Origin: Actinoallomurus liliacearum | GTDB lineage: Bacteria; Actinomycetota; Actinomycetes; Streptosporangiales; Streptosporangiaceae | Reading direction: 5' to 3' | Assembly: GCF_039542035.1 (NCBI RefSeq) | Contig: NZ_BAABHJ010000016.1 | Coordinates: 124,001 to 188,000, forward strand | DNA length: 64,000 nt | The notes under the pieces: model-generated | What the model was told of the DNA's origin: nothing | What the model saw: the letters and a program-made list of their open reading frames with translations, nothing else | Databases searched by the model: none | Translations under genes and position numbers: made by a program | Shown: positions 48,564-58,159 of the stretch, piece by piece | How positions within the stretch are numbered: the stretch's first letter is position 1 | Layout: every line of letters starts with the position of its first letter

Positions 48564-49946
48564 TTGGAGCCGCAGGCACTTCGCCGCAGCCTGTCGCTGC
48601 GCGACCTCATCGTCTACGGACTGCTGTTCATCGGCCCGCTCGCGCCGGTGGGCGTCTTCGGCGTCCTCGACGCCAAGAGCTCCGGGGCGGTCGCCCTCGT
48701 CTACCTGGTGGCGACGATCGCCATGGGCTTCACCGCCCTGTCGTACGCCCAGATGTCGCGCCGGGTCCCGAACGCCGGCTCGGTGTTCGCCTACGCCAGC
48801 GCGGGGCTCGGCCGGCCGGCCGGTCTGCTGGCGGGCTGGATGGCGATGCTGGACTACCTGCTGATCCCCGCGGTGGCGTACCTGTTCTGCGGGATCGCCC
48901 TGCACTCGCAGATTCCCTCGGTGCCCGCCTGGGTCTTCACCGCGGTCGCGTTCGTGGCGACGACCGCGTTCAACCTGGCCGGCGTGCGCGTCGCGGCGCG
49001 GGTCGGGTTCGTCGTGCTCGTGATCGAGATCCTGCTCCTGGCGGTCTTCGTCGTCGCCGCCGTCGTCGTCCTGATCATGCACGGGCCCGCCCGGCCGTGG
49101 ACGTCGCCGTTCGGCGGCACCGGCGGGATGACCGCGAGCGCCGTCATGGGCGCCGTCTCGGTCGCCGTGCTGTCCTTCCTCGGCTTCGACGGGATCGCCT
49201 CCTTCGCCGAGGAGAACACCGGGGACGAGCGCCAGGTCGGGCGCGCGGTGCTGTTCTGCCTCGCCCTCGCCGGACTCCTCTTCGTCGTGCAGACGTACCT
49301 GGCCGGGCTGCTCACGCCGGTGAGCCCGCAGCACCTCGCGTCGGCGCCCGCCGAGCAGGGCACGGCGTTCTACAAGATGACCGACGTCGCCTTCGGCTCC
49401 TGGCTCCACCTGGCGTTCGTCGTCGTCAAGGGCGTCGGGCCGGCGTTCTCCGCGATGTCCGCGGTGGCGGCCGCCTCCCGGCTGATGTACGGGATGGCCC
49501 GCGACCACGGCCTGCCCAAGGCGCTCGCCACCGTGGACGAGCGGTCCCGCGTGCCCCGGGCCGCCCTCCTCACGACGGCCGGCGTCGCGGCCGTCGTGTC
49601 GATCTGGGCGGCCTGGTTGTCCAACGGCCTCGACGTTCTCGTGTCCATCGTGAACATCGGCGCCCTCGTGGCCTTCACCCTGCTGCACGCCTCGGTGGTC
49701 GGCTACTTCGTCGTACGGCGCCGGAGCCGCGCGTGGCTGCCGCACCTGCTCGTCCCGGCCGCGGGCGCCGCCGTCTCGGTCTGGATCATCGTGTCGGCGA
49801 CGACCATGGCGAAGATCGTCGGCGGAGCCTGGCTCCTGGCCGGGCTCGTCCTGGTCGCCCTGCAGTACCGCCGCGGCCGCCGGGCGCCCGGCGGGGCCGC
49901 CCCGGAGACGGTGCCCGGCGAGGCCCCGACCCGGCGCTCGCGGTGA
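48564..49946 (+). CDS. APC-family amino acid/polyamine permease
   Basis: 460 residues with a TTG start and a GGGAG site. About 12 membrane helices. APC motifs: SLRDLIVYGLLFIGPLAPVG, AIAMGFTALSYAQMSRRVPN, AGSVFAYASAGLG, AGWMAMLDYLLIP, LSFLGFDGIASFAEENTGDE (the consensus FxGfD..a.lAEE), RLMYGMARDHGLP. It imports amino acids or amines (putrescine-importer-like). The final 30 residues are basic and disordered. Confidence 0.93.
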   Translation: MEPQALRRSLSLRDLIVYGLLFIGPLAPVGVFGVLDAKSSGAVALVYLVATIAMGFTALSYAQMSRRVPNAGSVFAYASAGLGRPAGLLAGWMAMLDYLLIPAVAYLFCGIALHSQIPSVPAWVFTAVAFVATTAFNLAGVRVAARVGFVVLVIEILLLAVFVVAAVVVLIMHGPARPWTSPFGGTGGMTASAVMGAVSVAVLSFLGFDGIASFAEENTGDERQVGRAVLFCLALAGLLFVVQTYLAGLLTPVSPQHLASAPAEQGTAFYKMTDVAFGSWLHLAFVVVKGVGPAFSAMSAVAAASRLMYGMARDHGLPKALATVDERSRVPRAALLTTAGVAAVVSIWAAWLSNGLDVLVSIVNIGALVAFTLLHASVVGYFVVRRRSRAWLPHLLVPAAGAAVSVWIIVSATTMAKIVGGAWLLAGLVLVALQYRRGRRAPGGAAPETVPGEAPTRRSR

Positions 49947-49949
49947 GGT

Positions 49950-50039
49950 GACCCGGCGTCATCCGCCGACCCGGCGTCATCCGCCGACCCGGCGTCATCC
50001 GCCGACCCGGCGTCATCCGCCGAGTCGGCGTTCGCCGCC
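49950..50039. repeat. 18-bp minisatellite between convergent genes
   Basis: GACCCGGCGTCATCCGCC repeated four times perfectly (49950-50021), plus a fifth degenerate unit to 50039. The array sits between the APC permease stop and the nitrilase stop. Unit size is a multiple of three and both strands are open, so it could be translated if a readthrough occurs. No spacer units, so not CRISPR. Confidence 0.93.
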
Positions 50040-50067
50040 GATGAGGCGGTCCCGATGAGGCGGACCC

Positions 50068-50859
50068 TCAGCCGAACAGGTCGGGACGCCGGTGTTCCAG
50101 CGCCGGGAGGGTCTTGCGCACGTGCTCGGTGATCAGGTCGTCGAGCTCCACCACCCGCACGCCCGGGAACGGCCCCAGGTCGGTCTGGACCGTGCCCATC
50201 GGGTCCACCAGCAGACTGCGCCCCACCCCGATCGCGCCGCCCGGCGCCTGCGGCGGATCCGGGGCCTTGTCGACGGCGACCGTCCAGGTGGTGTTCTCGA
50301 TGGCCCGGGCGCGGATGAGCGTGACCCAGTGCTCCTCCTTGAAGTTGCCCTGGGCCCAGGAGGCGATCACCGCGAGGAGGTCGGCGCCCTGATCGACGAG
50401 CGCCCTGGCCAGCTCGGGGAAGCGGAGGTCGTAGCAGGTGATCAGGCCGATCCGCGTCCCGGCCAGCTCGACGACCGTCGGCGTGTCCCCGGGCGCGATC
50501 AGCTCCGACTCCCGGAACCCGAACGCGTCGAACAGGTGGATCTTCCGGTAGGCGCCGGCCGCCCGGCCGTCGGCGTCGATCGCGACGGCGGTGTTGTACA
50601 CCCGGCCGTCCGGCGCCGGCTCGAAGACCCCCACGATCACGGCCGTACGGTGCCTGCGCGCCGCCTCGGCCAGCGTGGTCACCCAGGGGCCGTCGAGGGG
50701 CTCGGCCGCCGCGGCCATGGCCCGGCCGAACCGCACCTGCGTCGCCTCCGGGAAGATCGCCAGATCGGCTTCCGAGGCGATGGCGAGCGCCTCCAGGACA
50801 TGCTCCAGGTTGTCCTTGGGGTCGTCGCCGACCGGGATCTGACACAGAGCGATCCGCAT
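50068..50859 (-). CDS. Nitrilase-superfamily carbon-nitrogen hydrolase
   Basis: 263 residues. The catalytic Glu is E38 in AIFPEATQ, Lys in AYRKIHLFDAFGF and Cys in LITCYDLRFPELARAL. This is the omega-amidase / Nit-like branch (class 10-ish), acting on deaminated or other amides; the substrate is unknown. GAGG precedes the ATG. The gene is divergent from the TnpB element, whose left end lies about 22 bases upstream. Confidence 0.92.
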   Translation of the reverse strand: MRIALCQIPVGDDPKDNLEHVLEALAIASEADLAIFPEATQVRFGRAMAAAAEPLDGPWVTTLAEAARRHRTAVIVGVFEPAPDGRVYNTAVAIDADGRAAGAYRKIHLFDAFGFRESELIAPGDTPTVVELAGTRIGLITCYDLRFPELARALVDQGADLLAVIASWAQGNFKEEHWVTLIRARAIENTTWTVAVDKAPDPPQAPGGAIGVGRSLLVDPMGTVQTDLGPFPGVRVVELDDLITEHVRKTLPALEHRRPDLFG

Positions 50860-50880
50860 CGGGGCCTCCTCATCTGTTGT

Positions 50881-52204
50881 GCGGCGTGGAGACCCTGGCC
50901 TTCAGGCCAGGGAGGAATGCCGTTCTCCTCTGATTGTCGGTGGTGGTGGTTAGTGTGCGGGCATGCGGTTCCGGCTTACGCCCACGCCCGCTCAAGAGCA
51001 GGCGCTGCTGGAACACTGCTCGCACGCCCGATATGTGTGGAATCTCGCGGTCGAACAACACCAGCACTGGCGACCGGGCCGGGCGTCCGCGCCGGGTTAC
51101 GCGGAGCAGTGCCGCCAGCTGACCGAGGCGAGACGAGAGTCCGCTTGGCTGGCGGCAGGATCCCACACGGTGCAGCAGCAAGCGCTGCGGGACTTCACCC
51201 AGGCCATGGCGAACTTCTTCGCCAGGACCCATCGGCGGCCGACCTGGCGTAAGGCCGGTGTGCATGAGGGGTTCCGGATCGTCGGTAAACGCGGCAACCA
51301 CTGGGACGTGCGCCGCCTGTCCCGCAAGGTCGGCCAGGTGTGGATCCCGAAGGTCGGCTGGGTGCGGTTCCGCTGGTCCCGCAAGGTCCCCGATGCGGCC
51401 AAGTCCTTTCGGATCAACCGGGATCGGGCGGGCCGCTGGCATGTCGCGTTCGCAGTGATTCCGCCGCCCGTAGATGGGCCGGGAACGGGCGAGGTCATTG
51501 GTATCGATCGTGGCGTGGCCGTCTCGGCCGCCCTGTCCACCGGCGAGAACCTGGTGGTCCCCGGCCTCCGCGAAACCGAGACCACACGCCTGCAACGTCT
51601 GCAGCGCGGGCTCGCACGCGCCAAACCGGGATCCAACCGCCGTGCTCGGGTCAAGACGGCGATCGCCCGGATCAAGGCGCGCCAGACCGACCGGCGCAAA
51701 GACTGGGTGGAAAAGACCTCCACCACTCTGGCACGCCGCTACGACCTCATCCGGGTTGAAAACCTGAAGATCCGCAGCATGGTCCGCTCCGCACGCGGCA
51801 CCTTCACCGCGCCGGGCACGAACGTACGGGCCAAGGCCGGACTCAACCGGTCCATCCACGAGGCCGGCTGGGGTCTGCTGGTGATCCGCCTGGAGGACAA
51901 GGCACCTGGCCGAGTGGAGAAGGTCAACCCTGCGTACACGTCTCAGATCTGTCATGCCTGTGGGCAGTGCGCTGCGGAGAGCCGTGAGAGCCAAGCGGTT
52001 TTTCGTTGTCGCGCCTGTGGGCATGTCGATCACGCGGATGGGAACGCGGCCAAGAACATCAGAGACATCGCGGCAGGACGTGTCGTGACAGCGCGGGGAG
52101 CCCTCCAGCCGTTGGGCGGGGCCGTGAACCGCGAACCTCAACCTGTTCTCACCTCCGGGTAGGGAGCGGGTTGGAATAGAATCCCGCGCCTTTTCAGGTG
52201 GGGG
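50881..52204 (+). mobile_element. TnpB-only IS200/IS605-type element
   Basis: The left end shows CCCTGGCC-TTCA-GGCCAGGG (50893-50912), and the right end an imperfect hairpin CCCGCGCCT / AGGTGGGGG (52183-52204) followed by AGGACGTCAA. Such subterminal hairpins and the lack of a tnpA gene mark an IS1341-like element that needs a TnpA in trans. It encodes one intact TnpB. It sits between the nitrilase gene and the aminotransferase gene, with the right end reaching into the latter's promoter. Confidence 0.85.
50963..52162 (+). CDS. tnpB: TnpB RNA-guided nuclease
   Basis: 399 residues. N-terminal REC/WED part (MRFRLTPTPAQEQALLEHCS) and RuvC domain with an apparently intact catalytic triad: D182 in VIGIDRGVAVSAAL, E266 in IRVENLKIRSM and D359 in DHADGNAAKNIRDI. 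Zinc finger: ICHACGQCAAESRESQAVFR, then CRACG. TnpB enzymes bind an omegaRNA made from the element's right end and cut target DNA next to a TAM. Start ATG is 6 bases after TAGTGT (50951-50956). No frameshift or stop interrupts it. Confidence 0.93.
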   Translation: MRFRLTPTPAQEQALLEHCSHARYVWNLAVEQHQHWRPGRASAPGYAEQCRQLTEARRESAWLAAGSHTVQQQALRDFTQAMANFFARTHRRPTWRKAGVHEGFRIVGKRGNHWDVRRLSRKVGQVWIPKVGWVRFRWSRKVPDAAKSFRINRDRAGRWHVAFAVIPPPVDGPGTGEVIGIDRGVAVSAALSTGENLVVPGLRETETTRLQRLQRGLARAKPGSNRRARVKTAIARIKARQTDRRKDWVEKTSTTLARRYDLIRVENLKIRSMVRSARGTFTAPGTNVRAKAGLNRSIHEAGWGLLVIRLEDKAPGRVEKVNPAYTSQICHACGQCAAESRESQAVFRCRACGHVDHADGNAAKNIRDIAAGRVVTARGALQPLGGAVNREPQPVLTSG

Positions 52205-52226
52205 AGGACGTCAATACGCTGACCCG

Positions 52227-53396
<1,170 letters not shown>

Positions 53397-53433
53397 ACGG
53401 CCGCGCGCGGGTGCTCGGATACGCTGGACTGCC

Positions 53434-54120
53434 GTGTCCGAACACCGCATCCCGCAGCCGCAGTTCCCCGACGACGACGGGCGGACCCCCGCCGAGGTCG
53501 AGCGGGCGCTGAGCGACTACGCCCAGGGACGGGCGGGGGAGCGGGCCGTGCTCGCGGCGCTCGCCGGCACCCGCCTGCTCGTGCCGGTCGTCGCGGTGCT
53601 GACCGAGGACGAGACCGTCGACGGCCTGCGGCGCGAGAAGGAGAGCGAGATGGCTCTGCCCACTCTCGTCGGAGCGGACGGCCGGCGGGCCGTGCTCGCC
53701 TTCACCTCCACCGAGAGCCTCGCCCGCTGGCGCCCGGACGCCCGGCCCGTCGCGGTGCACGCCCGGGAGGCGTGTCAGGCCGCCGTCGGCGAGTCCGCCG
53801 ACGCGCTCGTCGTCGACGTGGCGGGGCCCGTCCCGTACGCCATCGAGGGCGCTCGGCTGCACGTCCTCGCGAACGGCGGCGCGATCACCGCTCCGCACGA
53901 GGACCCCGACGTTCTCGTGGCCGTGCACGCGGCGGTCGACGGCCTGCCCGGAATCACCGGCGTGCGTGTGGAGCCCGGCGAGCGGGCCGAGCTCGCCGTA
54001 CGCCTCCGGCTGGCCGAGGGCGCCGGCGCGCAGGACGTACGGGCCGCCGCGGACCGCCTCGCCGAACACCTCCGCGGCCACGTCGCCGGAGGCGTCGAGA
54101 TCGGCGTCGTCCCCGGCTAG
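53434..54120 (+). CDS. SseB-family protein
   Basis: 228 residues. The N-terminal domain LSDYAQGRAGERAVLAALAG, TRLLVPVVAVL, ALPTLVGADGRRAVLAFTS, LARWRPDARPVAV is the SseB fold. The second half (HEDPDVLVAVHAAVDGLPGI) is a less-defined domain. SseB was named for enhanced serine sensitivity; in actinomycetes the role is unclear. GTG start, TACGCT 8 bases upstream. It is 37 bases after the aminotransferase gene and probably in one operon with it. Confidence 0.85.
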   Translation: MSEHRIPQPQFPDDDGRTPAEVERALSDYAQGRAGERAVLAALAGTRLLVPVVAVLTEDETVDGLRREKESEMALPTLVGADGRRAVLAFTSTESLARWRPDARPVAVHAREACQAAVGESADALVVDVAGPVPYAIEGARLHVLANGGAITAPHEDPDVLVAVHAAVDGLPGITGVRVEPGERAELAVRLRLAEGAGAQDVRAAADRLAEHLRGHVAGGVEIGVVPG

Positions 54121-54200
54121 GCGTGCCGTCCGGAACGAGCGGTGACGCGGGCGGTCGGAGTTCGGCCCTCGATGCCGGTGACAGGCCTTAGATTGCCAGC

Positions 54201-54764
54201 GTGACCAACCCCGACTGGGCCGAGCCGGTGATCCGGCGGCGGCTCGCCGTCGTCTCGGCCGCCGCGGTCGTCCTCGCGCTCGTGGCGTGGCGGGTCGGTC
54301 CGGCCCCCGACCTTCCGGCGTTCGGCTACCTCGCGGTGGTGGGCGTCGCGCTGACGTTCATCGACGTCGCGCTCAAGCGGCTGCCCGATCCGGTGACGCT
54401 CCCGTCGTACGCGGCCGGCCTGCTGCTGCTCGGCCTCGCGGCCCTCTTCACCGACCGGGGCGGGGCGCGGTTCACGCACGCGCTGCTCGGCATGGCGGCG
54501 CTGTTCGTCCTGTACGCGCTGCAGTGGCTCGTCGCGCCGAACCAGATCGGCCTGGGCGACGTGAAGCTGGCGGGCGTGCTGGGGCTCTACCTGGGCTGGC
54601 TCGGTCTTCCGGCGTGGGTGGCCGGGGTGTGCGCCGGGTACGTCCTCGCGGCGGTGTGGTCGGTCGCGCTGCTGGCGAGCCGCCGGGCCACGCTGCGGAC
54701 CCAGATCCCGTACGGGCCGTTCATGCTGGCCGGAGTCCTCGCCGCGGTGCTGGCGTACGGCTGA
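54201..54764 (+). CDS. Type IV prepilin peptidase (A24 family)
   Basis: 187 residues, GTG start 6 bases after TAGATT. The A24 aspartates are in LTFIDVALKRLPD and QIGLGDVKLAGVLG, the two motifs of the prepilin peptidase active site. There are six hydrophobic segments and no N-terminal methylase domain, so it is a short form (actinobacterial leader peptidase type). It lies upstream of the aro genes, a known place for such a gene in actinomycetes. No pilin gene is in the window. Confidence 0.92.
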   Translation: MTNPDWAEPVIRRRLAVVSAAAVVLALVAWRVGPAPDLPAFGYLAVVGVALTFIDVALKRLPDPVTLPSYAAGLLLLGLAALFTDRGGARFTHALLGMAALFVLYALQWLVAPNQIGLGDVKLAGVLGLYLGWLGLPAWVAGVCAGYVLAAVWSVALLASRRATLRTQIPYGPFMLAGVLAAVLAYG

Positions 54765-54898
54765 GACCGCCGGAACCCTTCCCGCACCTTTGCCGTCTCG
54801 CGACCTCACCGGCCGCCCCGGAGGGGTATCCCGATCCCCGTGCGCATGCCGCGCGCTTACCCGCCTTAAATCGGGCTCGATCGGATGAGGGGCGACAA

Positions 54899-55366
54899 TT
54901 GACTTCTCGCAGGTGGATCGCCGTGCTGACCGCCGGTTCGGCCGGGGTGCTGACGGCCGCGATCTCGTGGCCGCCGGAACCGGCGGCCGCTCTCCCCGGC
55001 GGGCGGGCGCACCGGGGAGGCGTTCCGCGCGTCCAGCCGTCGCCGAGCGCGAGCAGCACGCCGAACGACGGGATCAACGTCACCATCGGTCCGGACGACG
55101 ACGACCGCGACCGGAACCGTGACCGGTTCCGTCGCCGGCCGTTCCGGACCCGCCGCCATCTGGAGTTCACCGGCGCGATCGGCTGGCCCGAGCTCGCGAT
55201 GGGCTGCTGGTTCGACCCCGACTTCGAGGGCGCGGACGAGGACGGCCGCCGCGTCGTGTGCATCGATTTCGCCGTCCGGCCGCCCGGCAACGCGCCCACC
55301 CGGGTCCGCGGCCGCCGCTTCTTCTTCATCCACCACCGCCGATTCCACGACCGGCGCTCCAACTGA
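54899..55366 (+). CDS. Secreted hypothetical protein
   Basis: 155 residues with a TTG start (54899), GAGGGG 6 bases upstream. The N-terminus is a signal peptide (LTSRRWIAVLTAGSAGVLTA...AAAL-P). A Ser/Pro linker, then an acidic stretch GPDDDDRDRNRDRFRRRPFR of alternating charge, and a compact end with two Cys (MGCWFDPDFEG, VVCIDFAV) that could form a disulfide, finishing in RRFFFIHHRRFHDRR. I do not recognise the family. It is in the same direction as the prepilin peptidase but separated by 134 bases. Confidence 0.7.
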   Translation: MTSRRWIAVLTAGSAGVLTAAISWPPEPAAALPGGRAHRGGVPRVQPSPSASSTPNDGINVTIGPDDDDRDRNRDRFRRRPFRTRRHLEFTGAIGWPELAMGCWFDPDFEGADEDGRRVVCIDFAVRPPGNAPTRVRGRRFFFIHHRRFHDRRSN

Positions 55367-55415
55367 CCCGCCAGGCGCACGGCCGACGCGGAGCGGCGAC
55401 GGCCTGGGGCGGCCG

Positions 55416-56627
55416 TCAGGAGGACGCGGGAACGGGACGGCGGTCCCGGCCGGGGCGGCGGCCCCGCACGGTCGCGTGGACGGTGAGCCCGAGCCCGGCC
55501 AGGACGGGGAGGATCCCGGCCCAGGGAAGGTGCGCCAGCGAGAGGCCGCCGGCGAGCGCTCGCCCGCCGAGCCAGGACCCGGACGCGATCCCGAGGTTGA
55601 CCGCCGAGGCGCCGACCGCGGTGATCAGCGTGGGCGCCGACGGCGCGGCGGCGAACGCCCGTTCCTGCAGCAGCGGGATGAGCGTCCCCATGAGGACTCC
55701 GAGGACGAGGACGCCGGCCACGGCGCCCGGCCGGGTCCCGTCGATCAGCGCGAAGACGGCGAGGACGGCCGCCAGGGCGGCGAGCGCCGCGCACAGGCCC
55801 GCCCACGGGGACCGATCGGTCAGCCGCCCGCCGAGGACGTTCCCGAGGAGACCCGCGCCGCCCAGCACGGCCAGCAGCACGCTGACCGCCGCCGGACCGA
55901 AACCGCTCACCCGGCCCAGCAGCGGAGTGATGTAGGTATAGACGGCGAACACCCCGGCCTGGGACAAGACCATGATCCCGATGACCGTCAGGACTCGCAG
56001 GTCCCGGAGCGCTCCGAGCTCGGAGCGGGACGGACCGGCCGTCTCGTCGGCCGGCACGGAGGTGACCGCGGCGACCGCGAGGAGCGTGAGCGTCCCGATC
56101 GCGGCGATCGCCCAGAAGGTGGCCCGCCAGCCTTGGGTCTGCCCGATCCAGGTCCCCAGCGGCGCGCCCAGCACGGCCGCGAGGTTCCACCCGGCGGAGA
56201 CGACCGCGATCGCCAGGCCCCGGCGCCCCTCCGGCACCATGCCGACGGCCAGCACCATCGTGACGGCGAACGACGTGCTGTGCGTCAGCGCGACGATCAC
56301 TCGCGCCGCCAGGAGCATCCCGAACCCGGAGGCCAGGGCGGCGAGCACGTTGGCCGCCACGAAGACGGCGAGCAGCGCGAGCAGCAGCGGCCGGCGGGGG
56401 ATCCGGAGGGTGAGCGCCGTCACGACGGGCCCGCCGACGGTCACCACGAGGGCGTACCAGGACACCAGCGAACCGGCGGTCGGCAGCGGCACCCGGAGGT
56501 CGGCCGCGAGGTCCGGCAGCAGGCCCACCATCACGTACTCCGCCGTGCCGACGACGAACACGCAGCAGGTCAGCACGGCCAGTGCGGCCCGGTCGCCCCA
56601 CGAGAACGACGGCTTGGTCGAGGACAT
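55416..56627 (-). CDS. MFS transporter (DHA1-like efflux)
   Basis: 403 residues from the ATG at 56627. Twelve membrane helices; VGTAEYVMVGLLPDLAADL and LVVTVGGPVVTALTLRIPRR are typical of the DHA1/AraJ-like exporters, and WNLAAVLGAPLGTWIG marks motif C. It probably exports a drug or metabolite. TAGCGT lies 7 bases before the start codon, so translation may be leaderless, and the promoter has the wide spacer of MerR-controlled genes. Confidence 0.92.
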   Translation of the reverse strand: MSSTKPSFSWGDRAALAVLTCCVFVVGTAEYVMVGLLPDLAADLRVPLPTAGSLVSWYALVVTVGGPVVTALTLRIPRRPLLLALLAVFVAANVLAALASGFGMLLAARVIVALTHSTSFAVTMVLAVGMVPEGRRGLAIAVVSAGWNLAAVLGAPLGTWIGQTQGWRATFWAIAAIGTLTLLAVAAVTSVPADETAGPSRSELGALRDLRVLTVIGIMVLSQAGVFAVYTYITPLLGRVSGFGPAAVSVLLAVLGGAGLLGNVLGGRLTDRSPWAGLCAALAALAAVLAVFALIDGTRPGAVAGVLVLGVLMGTLIPLLQERAFAAAPSAPTLITAVGASAVNLGIASGSWLGGRALAGGLSLAHLPWAGILPVLAGLGLTVHATVRGRRPGRDRRPVPASS

Positions 56628-56634
56628 GAGCCGC

Positions 56635-56666
56635 ACGCTAGGGCTTCACATCGATGTGAAGGTCAA
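56635..56666 (-). promoter_or_regulatory. MerR-style promoter with 20-bp spacer and palindrome
   Basis: On the minus strand: TTGACC (-35, plus 56661-56666), a 20-base spacer, TAGCGT (-10, plus 56635-56640), then 7 bases to the ATG. The spacer is filled by a perfect 18-bp palindrome CTTCACATCGATGTGAAG at 56644-56661. MerR-family activators bind such palindromes and correct an over-long 19-20 bp spacer. No merR gene is in the window. Confidence 0.75.
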
Positions 56667-56980
56667 CCCGTCTCGCGCCGCTCTCCGACAGGAAACGCTC
56701 ATCGCGTATCGTGATGGATCTTTGACTCAGTGAGTTCCACAGGGGTGGCCATGCGACCGGAGGGGCCGGCGGCCGACCGCGGATCCGCCGTGCGCTCATA
56801 CGAGCTTCCCGACGCGAGCGTCGGCGGAAACGGTCTGCGGCCCGAAGCGGCTCACGCGTCGTGGGCCGACATCCGGGCGCTCGCGTGCGGGGGGCCGGAG
56901 CCGACCGGTCTCGAGGCGGGCTCGTCTCAGGCTGCGGACACTTGCGCGTAGCCTTCCGTGAGGATGAAAGGATTCACTTC
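56637..56980. other. Intergenic region between the MFS gene and aroC
   Basis: Holds the MerR-style MFS promoter at its left end. The remaining 300 bases have a 73-codon open frame (56730-56951) with no ribosome site or recognisable motif, so it is not called. It probably carries the aroC promoter; no clear -10 was fixed. Confidence 0.5.
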
Positions 56981-58159
56981 ATGCTGCGCTGGCTGACCGC
57001 GGGGGAGTCTCATGGCCCGGCCCTCGTCGCGATCATGGAAGGGCTGCCCGCCGGAGTGCGCGTGACCTCGGACGACATCGCCGAGGCGCTGCGCCGTCGC
57101 CGGCTCGGGCATGGGCGGGGCGCCCGCATGAAGTTCGAGCAGGACAAGGTGACGGTCGTCGGTGGGATCCGGCACGGCCGTACGCAGGGCGGTCCGGTGG
57201 CGATCGAGGTCGCCAACACGGAGTGGCCGAAGTGGGAGACGGTCATGTCGGCCGATCCCGTCGACCCGGACGAACTGGCCGCCCAGGCCCGCAACGCTCC
57301 GCTGTCCCGGCCCCGGCCCGGCCACGCCGACCTGGCGGGCATGCAGAAGTACGGCTTCGACGACGCCCGGCCGATCCTCGAGCGGGCGAGCGCCCGCGAG
57401 ACGGCCGCGCGGGTCGCGATCGGCGAGGTGGCCAAGGCGTTCCTGGCCCAGGTCGCGGACGCCCGGATCGTCAGCCACGTCGTGGCGCTGGGCGAGGTCA
57501 GCACGCCGGACGGCGTGGTGCCCGGCCCGGACGACCTCGAGCGGATCGACGCGGACCCGGTGCGCTGCGCCGACCCGGAGACGAGCGCCGCGATGGTCGC
57601 CCACATCGACGAGCTCCGCAAGGCCGGTGACACGCTCGGTGGCGTCGTGGAGGTCGTCGCCTACGGCCTGCCGCCCGGCCTCGGCAGTCACGTGCACTGG
57701 GACCGGCGGCTCGACGCCCGCCTCGCCGGTGCCCTGATGGGCATTCAGGCGATCAAGGGCGTTGAGGTCGGCGACGGGTTCACGACCGCGCGCCGCCCGG
57801 GTTCCCAGGCGCACGACGAGATCGAGAAGACGCCGGAGGGGATCCGGCGGCGCACCTCCCGCGCCGGGGGCATCGAGGGCGGCATGACGACCGGCGACCC
57901 GGTCCGGGTACGGGCCGCGATGAAGCCGATCTCGACCGTGCCGCGCGCGCTGGACACGGTCGACGTGACGACCGGCGAGCCGGCCAAGGCGATCAACCAG
58001 CGCAGCGACGTGACCGCGGTCCCCGCCGCGGGGGTCGTCGCGGAGGCCATGGTGGCGCTGGTGCTGGCCGAGGCCGTGGTCGAGAAGTTCGGCGGCGACT
58101 CCGTCGAGGAGACCGCACGTAATCTGCAGGGCTACCTCTCAACTCTGGTGATCAAGTGA
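56981..58159 (+). CDS. aroC: Chorismate synthase
   Basis: 392 residues from the ATG at 56981. Signature motifs: LRWLTAGESHGPALVAIMEG (FMN-binding Ser-His), RRRLGHGRGARMKFE, GIRHGRTQGGPVAIEVAN, RPGHADLAGMQKYGFDD, RASARETAARVAIG, and the C-terminal INQRSDVTAVPAAGVVAEAM. It makes chorismate from EPSP with reduced FMN. First gene of the aroC-aroK-aroB-aroQ operon. Confidence 0.97.
   Translation: MLRWLTAGESHGPALVAIMEGLPAGVRVTSDDIAEALRRRRLGHGRGARMKFEQDKVTVVGGIRHGRTQGGPVAIEVANTEWPKWETVMSADPVDPDELAAQARNAPLSRPRPGHADLAGMQKYGFDDARPILERASARETAARVAIGEVAKAFLAQVADARIVSHVVALGEVSTPDGVVPGPDDLERIDADPVRCADPETSAAMVAHIDELRKAGDTLGGVVEVVAYGLPPGLGSHVHWDRRLDARLAGALMGIQAIKGVEVGDGFTTARRPGSQAHDEIEKTPEGIRRRTSRAGGIEGGMTTGDPVRVRAAMKPISTVPRALDTVDVTTGEPAKAINQRSDVTAVPAAGVVAEAMVALVLAEAVVEKFGGDSVEETARNLQGYLSTLVIK

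Noticed and set aside
49950..50039. Possible CRISPR array
   Set aside because: The 18-bp units abut without spacers, and no cas genes are near.
56730..56951. 73-codon open frame upstream of aroC
   Set aside because: No ribosome site, no recognisable motif and atypical composition; more likely a leader or spacer.
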